Of a stretch of DNA of 13,271 nucleotides, positions 8,832 to 13,271 are shown piece by piece; the stretch's first letter is position 1; each line of letters opens with the position of its first letter. Position numbers and translations under genes: made by a program. The notes under the pieces were generated by a model. That model saw only the letters and a list, made by a program, of their open reading frames with translations, did no database searches and was not told the origin of the DNA. The stretch comes from an uncultured Oscillospiraceae bacterium (GTDB taxonomy: Bacteria; Bacillota; Clostridia; Oscillospirales; Ruminococcaceae), in the NCBI GenBank assembly GCA_900556525.1, contig USOZ01000026.1, positions 1 through 13,271 on the forward strand. The letters run 5' to 3'.

Positions 8832-9013
8832 GAGAGGACAATACTAATAAATACGCTGTGGTGCAGCATTTTACTACCGCAGGTCAGAGAAGCATTCGCC
8901 CGATTGGTTATCATAAGCTGTCCGCAGCTTTCGCAGTTGGTAACTATTCTCCCTGCATCGGACATAATGTCAACATAGGTATCAAGCAAAGTGATGAACG
9001 AATCATTTGCCAC
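8828..9013 (-). pseudogene. Possible remnant of a small zinc-ribbon-like protein
   Basis: A 61-residue frame with a GTG start overlaps the end of the AraC gene by 11 bp. It contains CESCGQLMITNRANASLTCG, a CxxC motif plus a later cysteine, which looks like half a zinc ribbon. No ribosome binding site is evident, and the C-terminal end runs into the GH2 promoter. It may be a decayed gene fragment or an unremarkable frame in the 257-bp gap between the AraC and GH2 genes. I see nothing else in that gap besides the GH2 promoter. I do not recognise a family with confidence. Confidence 0.25.
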
Positions 9014-9776
9014 TCATGGAAATTTTCCTGTACTCACTCGGTGTGATCCCTGTTCTTTTTTTGAATATCTTCATAAAGCATATCTCATTTCCGTATCCGC
9101 ATAGGTCGGATATTTCCTTAACGGTCATATCGGTGGTCGAAAGATAATATTGTCCGGTCCTGATTTTTGCGGATAAAATATCTTCATAGCAGCTTATCCC
9201 GAATTTCCGCTTGTATATTGCCTGAAGATATGACGGACTCAGATTCATTTTTTCGGCAAGCTGATATATGTTGCTGTAGCTCCCTGCATTGCTGTAAATA
9301 TCGGTGCGGAGCATTTCAAGAGCGGAAATGCGGCTTTTATCGCTGTCAGGATTTATGCTGCTTTCGGATATTTTCATAAGTATCATCTGCATAAGCATAT
9401 TTTCGTACTGTTTCCTGTTGGTCGAACCGGCTACATTTTCACGGCATAATATTGCAAGCAGCTCTTCAATTGCAGGAATATCCGCTGAGGTGATAAGCGT
9501 GTCAGTTTTTATTCCATTCATAAGCTCTGTATCGTCCGTGTCAAAATGGACAAAGTGATTAACATAACTTCCGCACAGAGTTTTGTAATGCTGCGTTGTT
9601 CCCTTGCTGTATAAAATGAGGCTGTCGGGAGAAACGGTTATTTCTTCGCCGTTTTGTATCAGAACAGCGGAGGTCTTGAAGATAACAAGAAGATCATCTC
9701 CCGAACCATCCGGTCTGTATATTTCAAAATTTCCTTTGTGTCTTACGTTCTGACAGACTGTGTTTATACTTATCAT
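9003..9776 (-). CDS. AraC-family transcriptional regulator
   Basis: This 257-residue protein has an N-terminal sensor region of the AraC arm type (about 1-130) and a C-terminal double helix-turn-helix domain (about 152-257). The domain includes the typical IYQLAEKMNLSPSYLQAIYK first helix-turn-helix and a final EICFMKIFKKRTGITPSEYRK segment. A GAGGTGAT ribosome binding site precedes the ATG. It diverges from the GH51 arabinofuranosidase gene, and the promoters of the two genes overlap completely in a 114-bp gap around a 12-bp inverted repeat. It most likely controls GH51, itself and perhaps the GH2 gene behind it. Arabinose or an arabino-oligosaccharide is a reasonable effector but is not shown. 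Confidence 0.92.
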   Translation of the reverse strand: MISINTVCQNVRHKGNFEIYRPDGSGDDLLVIFKTSAVLIQNGEEITVSPDSLILYSKGTTQHYKTLCGSYVNHFVHFDTDDTELMNGIKTDTLITSADIPAIEELLAILCRENVAGSTNRKQYENMLMQMILMKISESSINPDSDKSRISALEMLRTDIYSNAGSYSNIYQLAEKMNLSPSYLQAIYKRKFGISCYEDILSAKIRTGQYYLSTTDMTVKEISDLCGYGNEICFMKIFKKRTGITPSEYRKISMSGK

Positions 9777-9813
9777 ATCATCACCTCAAAGTACGAACGG
9801 TTAGTATAATAAT

Positions 9814-9842
9814 ATTATAAGTCATTGCAATACCAAAGTCAA
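9814..9842 (-). promoter_or_regulatory. Sigma-A-type promoter for the AraC gene at 9003-9776
   Basis: On the minus strand TTGACT (9837-9842) and TATAAT (9814-9819) are 17 bp apart, giving a leader of about 30 nt. The promoter lies on top of the GH51 promoter, so RNA polymerase probably cannot occupy both at once. Confidence 0.72.
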
Positions 9843-9851
9843 TGACTTATA
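9816..9851. promoter_or_regulatory. Palindromic operator candidate between AraC and GH51 genes
   Basis: TATAAGTCATTG at 9816-9827 and CAATGACTTATA at 9840-9851 form a perfect 12-bp inverted repeat with a 12-bp spacer. The arms cover the -10 box of each divergent promoter. AraC proteins more often bind direct repeats, so a dimeric repressor of another type or a symmetric AraC pair are both possible. Confidence 0.6.
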
Positions 9852-9853
9852 CT
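9825..9853 (+). promoter_or_regulatory. Sigma-A-type promoter for the GH51 gene
   Basis: TTGCAA (9825-9830) and TATACT (9848-9853) are separated by exactly 17 bp, giving a start near 9860 and a leader of about 30 nt. Both boxes overlap the inverted repeat at 9816-9851. Confidence 0.65.
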
Positions 9854-9890
9854 GATAATATAATAATTCAGTATGCGGCGGAGGTATAAT

Positions 9891-11360
9891 ATGAAAAAAA
9901 TATCAATGGTAATAAATGCAGACGACAGGCTCGGACATATCTCTCCCGAGATATACGGACATTTTTCCGAGCATCTCGGAAGATGTATCTACAACGGTAT
10001 ATATGTGGGTGAAAATTCATCTATTCCGAATACAGACGGAATAAGGAATGATATCATTGAGGCGTTCAGAAATATAAAAGCTCCCGTTTTCCGCTGGCCC
10101 GGCGGCTGCTTTGCGGAAGAATATCACTGGCAGGACGGTATCGGCGAAAAAGCCCTGCGCCGAAAGATCGTGAACACGAACTGGGGCGGAGTTACGGAGG
10201 ATAATTCTTTCGGTACGCACGAATTTATGCGTTTCTGTGAGCTTGTTGGCTGCAAGCCTTATATAAACGGCAATGTTGGCAGCGGCAGTGTTCGTGAAAT
10301 GTCCGAATGGATAGAATATATGACTTCAAATGCGGAATCGCCTCTCACAGAGCAGAGAAAGAAGAACGGCAGAGCCGAGCCGTGGAAACTCGAATACCTC
10401 GGTGTCGGCAATGAAAACTGGGGCTGCGGAGGAAATATGAGTCCCGAATATTACGCCGACGTTTATAAAAGGTATCAGACGTTCTGCCGCAATTATTCGG
10501 GAAACAGACTTTACAGAATAGCCTGCGGCCCAAGCTCTGCCGACTATAACTGGACAGAAGTCATGATGAAAAATCTTGACAGCAATAATGTTGATGCTAT
10601 CGACCTGCATTATTATACGATGCCCGTATGGCCCGAAATGGAATCAGCCACCGATTTTGACGATGAGCTTTACTTCAAAACTATCGCTGCGGCAAACTTT
10701 TCCGATGAGCTTATCACAAGACATTCGGAGATAATGAACCGCTATGATCCCGAAAAGAAAATAGGACTTGTAATAGGCGAGTGGGGCTGTTGGCATAAGG
10801 TAGAAGAGGGTACGAACCCGGGATTTTTGTATCAGCAGAATACAATGCGTGATGCTATCGTTGCTGCAATAGAGCTGAATGTTTTTAACAGACACAGCGA
10901 CCGTGTTGTAATGGCAAACCTTGCGCAGGCGGTGAATGTTCTCCAATCGGTCATTCTTACAGAGGGCGGTAAGATGATAAAAACGCCTACATATCACGTT
11001 TTCGACCTTTTTAAAACACATCAAAACAACGAGGCAGTTTACTGCTATACGCAAAACGAAAATATGTCGGAAGGTAAAAATGCTCCGATGATCTCGGTTT
11101 CCGCATCGGTGAACGAAAAGAGTATGACCGTTACCGCTGCAAACTGTTCGCTTACCGAAGAGGCTGCTGTTGAATGCAGCATTTTCGGATTTAAAGCATC
11201 ATCGGTTTCGTGCAGGATACTTACAAACGAGGCGCACAGCTATAACGACTTCGACTGTCCCGACAGAGTGAGCATTACCGAGCATACGGCGGTCATCAAG
11301 GATAATGTTTTAAAGCTGAATATTCCGCCTTGTTCTGTTGTGGAATGTGTTGTTGACTAA
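9891..11360 (+). CDS. GH51 alpha-L-arabinofuranosidase
   Basis: This 489-residue enzyme is a family 51 alpha-L-arabinofuranosidase, which removes arabinofuranose side groups from arabinoxylan, arabinan or arabinosylated xyloglucan fragments. The N-terminal segment HISPEIYGHFSEHLGRCIYN and the FRWPGGCFAEEYHW stretch are typical of the family. The acid/base is in GVGNENWG (Glu175) and the nucleophile in VIGEWGCWH (Glu297). A C-terminal beta domain follows. The length is normal and there is no signal peptide, so it probably acts in the cytoplasm. The start at 9891 is chosen for the GGCGGAGGT site just before it; an ATG at 9873 lies upstream of that site. It diverges from an AraC regulator and is followed by a strong terminator. 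Confidence 0.95.
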   Translation: MKKISMVINADDRLGHISPEIYGHFSEHLGRCIYNGIYVGENSSIPNTDGIRNDIIEAFRNIKAPVFRWPGGCFAEEYHWQDGIGEKALRRKIVNTNWGGVTEDNSFGTHEFMRFCELVGCKPYINGNVGSGSVREMSEWIEYMTSNAESPLTEQRKKNGRAEPWKLEYLGVGNENWGCGGNMSPEYYADVYKRYQTFCRNYSGNRLYRIACGPSSADYNWTEVMMKNLDSNNVDAIDLHYYTMPVWPEMESATDFDDELYFKTIAAANFSDELITRHSEIMNRYDPEKKIGLVIGEWGCWHKVEEGTNPGFLYQQNTMRDAIVAAIELNVFNRHSDRVVMANLAQAVNVLQSVILTEGGKMIKTPTYHVFDLFKTHQNNEAVYCYTQNENMSEGKNAPMISVSASVNEKSMTVTAANCSLTEEAAVECSIFGFKASSVSCRILTNEAHSYNDFDCPDRVSITEHTAVIKDNVLKLNIPPCSVVECVVD

Positions 11361-11413
11361 ATATTGGGGCATATTCACAGTGCATTTCGTCTTTATAATA
11401 AAAATATAAGCAT

Positions 11414-11453
11414 AATAGCTGCGTTTCATTAAAGAAGCGCAGCTATTTGTTTT
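11414..11453 (+). terminator. Rho-independent terminator after GH51
   Basis: A 14-bp stem, AATAGCTGCGTTTC (11414-11427) paired with 11434-11447 with one T-G wobble, closes a 6-nt loop and is followed by TGTTTTAT. It lies about 50 bp after the GH51 stop. The remaining gap up to 11622 is AT-rich, and I found no gene or clear insertion-sequence end in it. Confidence 0.85.
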
Positions 11454-11622
11454 ATAAATCTGTAATATGTTGGGCATATCTATCATAACAAATACGCCCC
11501 TTTCATAGAAAATCAAACGAATTCGGTCAATAAATTTTTATGTATTTATTATATCTCATTTTGCACATTTCGTCAATACAAAGTACGGAATTATCACGGT
11601 CTTTCAACAAGTAAACAAACTA

Positions 11623-12181
11623 TTAAGAGAAAGCAGAAAATAAAACCGTATCAAGATAAGCGGTATCGAGCATACACTTAAACTGCTTATCCGGAAAACT
11701 GCCTTTGAATGAAGTATCAGACTTTAAAATATTGTACGCCAGATGCCTGAGCGCATTGAAATTCTCAGCTGAATAGTCCTTTCTTGCCCTGCTTTCATCT
11801 TCTCTGAATGACATATCAAGAACCCAATGCAGCGAATTTTCTATCCCCCAATGCGCTCTTTTGGCTTTCATAATTTCTTTTGCACTAAGGTTCTTACAGC
11901 TGTAAATAAAGTAATGTCTTTGTTCCGAAACACTGCCATTTTCTTCGCAGGCGATCTGTCCAAGAACCAGACCGAATTCGTGTGCAAATGCGCTTACAAC
12001 GTGTAAAGGTCGTTTCTGCGGATCAGCAGTTCTGCGAGCCTGTTTGCCGTCTATTGCAACTACTCCGTGAACATTTGAAATAATGCTTTTCATCCATTCA
12101 CTGAATACTGCATGGACTTTTTCGGGAGTTATTTTCATCAGAACGTATCTGAATATGTTTGCATCAGGTATTCCTGTTGAA
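11623..12181 (-). pseudogene. ISAs1-family transposase, decayed (N terminus and middle lost)
   Basis: This is a remnant of an ISAs1-type DDE transposase. The longest frame starts at an ATG at 12138, but the homology continues upstream as TGIPDANIFRYVL, a conserved stretch that is normally internal. A stop at 12187-12189 and the 41-bp repeat then cut it off. The first catalytic Asp is in VVAIDGK (Asp30 counted from 12138), and the C-terminal HWGIENSLHWVLD motif with the catalytic Glu is present. The text jumps from LGQIACEE directly to NGSVSEQRHY near 11940, so about 150 residues that normally hold the second catalytic Asp are missing without a frameshift. About 171 residues remain, where family members have roughly 370. 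It cannot be an active transposase. The family call is confident; the size of the deletions is an estimate from family knowledge. Confidence 0.88.
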
Positions 12182-12222
12182 ACAGGCTATCTACAGTCAG
12201 AAATGCCGGTTTTACGTTGTTT
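12182..12222. repeat. 41-bp direct repeat, right copy
   Basis: This matches 2172-2212 at 37 of 41 positions in the same orientation, exactly 10,010 bp away. It begins where the transposase remnant loses homology. Similarity to the left copy ends at 12222. It could be an insertion-sequence end that truncated the transposase, or one of two recombination sites bounding the carbohydrate region. Confidence 0.85.
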
Positions 12223-12500
12223 AAGCAAAATGTTGTTACAATTGTATGTGATGATATTTTGCTATAGGATCATTGCATCTGTTGGCTGTAAATATCAATA
12301 TCGGCTACATTACAGTTCGACTTGTATGCGGTATGAAAAGATTTGCCAAATACTATTTGAATGAAAAGAATGCTTGCTATCAGAAATAATGATTTATTTT
12401 TGATCCACGTATTTTTGTAACGAAACATATTAAAACGTTTTTTATGTTTAGTGCGAAACGTAAAAAATTCTCATAAAGTATTGCAAAAAATAATCATTTA
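12223..12500. other. AT-rich gap with no recognised gene
   Basis: No convincing coding frame was found here. A perfect 10-bp palindrome AAAACGTTTT (12432-12441) carries the AACGTT core also seen in the palindrome at 12501-12560, so it may be a further LacI-type site. A possible LacI promoter is TTGCAA (12481-12486) with TAAACT (12504-12509), 17 bp apart; the -10 is only 4 of 6 to consensus. Confidence 0.4.
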
Positions 12501-12560
12501 TGATAAACTCTTCTTATCGGAAACGTTACCGATAACGTTTCCGATAAGCAGAGTTTATCA
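12501..12560. promoter_or_regulatory. 60-bp near-perfect palindrome, probable LacI-type operator
   Basis: Arms at 12501-12528 and 12533-12560 pair at 27 of 28 positions around a 4-nt centre CCGA (12529-12532). Each arm carries GGAAACGTTA in opposite orientation, and the inner part holds TTATCGGAAACGTTACCGAT. The AACGTT core fits LacI-family operators. It ends 3 bp before the AGGTGGTG ribosome binding site of the LacI-like gene, so autoregulation is likely. A transcript across it would also form a very strong hairpin next to the start site. Confidence 0.7.
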
Positions 12561-12573
12561 AGTAGGTGGTGAA

Positions 12574-13110
12574 ATGTTATTGACAATAAAAGATATTGCA
12601 AGGATATCCGGCTATGCTGTAAGCACCGTTTCAAGAGCACTTAATGATCACCCCGATATAAATCCCGAAACCAAGAAACGAATCTGCAGGATAGTCGAGG
12701 AGTATAACTACAGTCCTAACCGCAATGCAAGGTTTTTAAAGCAGTCATCCGGAAAAAATGTATTGCTTATCGTCAAGGGAAATGCCAATCTTTTTTTTAC
12801 TCCCATACTTGAGCAGATACAGTCCTCAGCAGGAAAAAAAGGATTATCTGTTACTGTCAGTTACATAAGTGAAAATGATAACGAGATAACCGAGGCAGTT
12901 CGTATTTGCGAAGAAATGAAGCCTATGGGAATTATATTTATCGGTGGAAATGTCTGCATTTTTCAAAGGGATTTTTCAAAACTTTCTGCCCCCTGTGTCC
13001 TATGCACAGCATATGCGGGAAATGTCATCAGGAATTTTAAGCCTCATATCGCTAAAAGCTCTTACAGCGCCTATTGCAATTATATCCGACATTGCGATTA
13101 CCGCAGTTAG
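12574..13110 (+). pseudogene. LacI-family regulator, N-terminal half only (coding sense inverts at 13018-13023)
   Basis: The gene begins at the ATG at 12574 behind AGGTGGTG; an in-frame ATG at 12451 has no such site and would place the palindrome inside the coding region. Residues 2-50 form a classic LacI helix-turn-helix (TIKDIARISGYAVSTVSRAL) and hinge. The first part of the periplasmic-binding-protein-like sensor domain follows (KNVLLIVKGN at about 64-73, MGIIFIGGN at about 120-128). Homology runs to about residue 150 (LCTAYAGN). The remaining residues to the stop at 13108 are antisense of the minus-strand fragment described next. Family members have about 330-350 residues. As it stands it could at most make a truncated DNA-binding protein without a complete sensor domain. 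Confidence 0.85.
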
Positions 13111-13271
13111 ATCGCTATGTTCCGAGATAAGCTTATAAGCCTTCTCATATGCCGACCTGAAGGAAAATTCACATATCTCTGTGAACTTTTCGGCTTCATC
13201 TATTCCATATTCGGACAGAGCATTGCATATGCCGCTGAAGCGCTCGCGGAATGGACCTTCGGATTTATTAT
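13000..13271 (-). pseudogene. LacI-family regulator, C-terminal sensor fragment in inverted orientation
   Basis: Read on the minus strand from the window edge, 84 residues match the second half of a LacI sensor domain: RERFSGICNALSEYGI, then SDLTAVIAMSDIIAIGAVRA, then IPDDIS. After IPDDIS, where family members continue with a V-x-GFD segment, the frame runs into the inverted N-terminal gene and stops at 13000-13002. The frame is open at the window edge. It lies back to back with the N-terminal half on the plus strand and looks like the missing downstream part of the same gene turned around. The two sides share GGAAAT at the join (13018-13023). The last 60 or so residues of the protein are absent here. 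Confidence 0.82.

Noticed and set aside
11310..11516. Minus-strand 68-codon frame overlapping the GH51 end and its terminator
   Set aside because: It overlaps the GH51 coding end and runs through the terminator stem. It has no ribosome binding site and no family features.
11361..11622. Left terminal inverted repeat of the ISAs1 remnant
   Set aside because: No sequence resembling the 41-bp repeat or a CAGGG-type end could be found here, so the outer end of the insertion sequence could not be placed.
12083..12364. Plus-strand open frame of 93 codons across the transposase end and the 41-bp repeat
   Set aside because: Its first part is antisense of the transposase remnant and the rest is unrelated AT-rich DNA. 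The ASGIPVETGY resemblance to the helicase ASGTPIITGY is partly chance, because the codons differ and only the 41-bp repeat is shared at DNA level.
12223..12573. Opposite end of a mobile element starting at the right 41-bp repeat
   Set aside because: I looked for a reverse-complement copy of the repeat in this stretch and elsewhere in the window and found none. AACGTAAAA at 12458-12466 matches only a few bases.
1..13271. CRISPR arrays, tRNA or rRNA genes, riboswitches
   Set aside because: No regularly spaced repeats, cloverleaf-like sequences or conserved riboswitch cores were recognised on either strand.

Overview
The window looks like Clostridia (Bacillota), most likely a Ruminococcus-like gut or rumen fibre degrader. 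This is inferred from moderate-to-low GC, strong GGAGG-type ribosome binding sites, sigma-A-like promoters, AraC regulators beside glycoside hydrolases without visible signal peptides, an ISAs1-type transposase, and a large helicase of the kind carried by conjugative elements. No rRNA, tRNA or CRISPR was seen, and the species cannot be fixed from this sequence.

Layout. Positions 33-2171 hold the middle of a very large SNF2-like helicase gene, broken on both sides. At its left edge the first 33 bases are an exact inverted copy of positions 616-648. On its right it stops inside helicase motif III (SGTP), where a 41-bp repeat begins. From 2220 to 11360 runs an intact carbohydrate-use region: an AraC regulator (-) diverging from a GH31 alpha-xylosidase-like enzyme (+), an MFS sugar permease (+), a bidirectional terminator, a GH2 beta-galactosidase-like enzyme (-) with its own promoter, and a second AraC regulator (-) diverging from a GH51 alpha-L-arabinofuranosidase (+). 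From 11623 to about 12181 lies a decayed ISAs1 transposase that has lost its N terminus and its middle. A second copy of the 41-bp repeat follows at 12182-12222, exactly 10,010 bp from the first and in the same orientation. The window ends with the front half of a LacI-family regulator gene behind a 60-bp near-perfect palindrome. At 13018-13023 the coding sense flips, and the rest of the window encodes the C-terminal half of the same kind of LacI protein on the opposite strand.

How it works together (inference). GH31, GH2 and GH51 together could strip xylose, galactose and arabinose from imported hemicellulose oligosaccharides. The side chains of xyloglucan oligosaccharides fit this set best. 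The MFS permease would bring in the sugar, and the two AraC proteins would switch on the genes beside them. The region is flanked by broken genes and a long direct repeat, so it may have arrived, or may move, as a unit.

The most unusual observations are the LacI gene with an apparently inverted internal segment, the long palindrome in front of it, the 10-kb direct repeat, and the overlapping face-to-face promoters at 9814-9853. Both window ends show inverted fold-back junctions with coding partners nearby. This could be real DNA inversion, or a chimera from amplification or assembly, and that must be settled before building on it.
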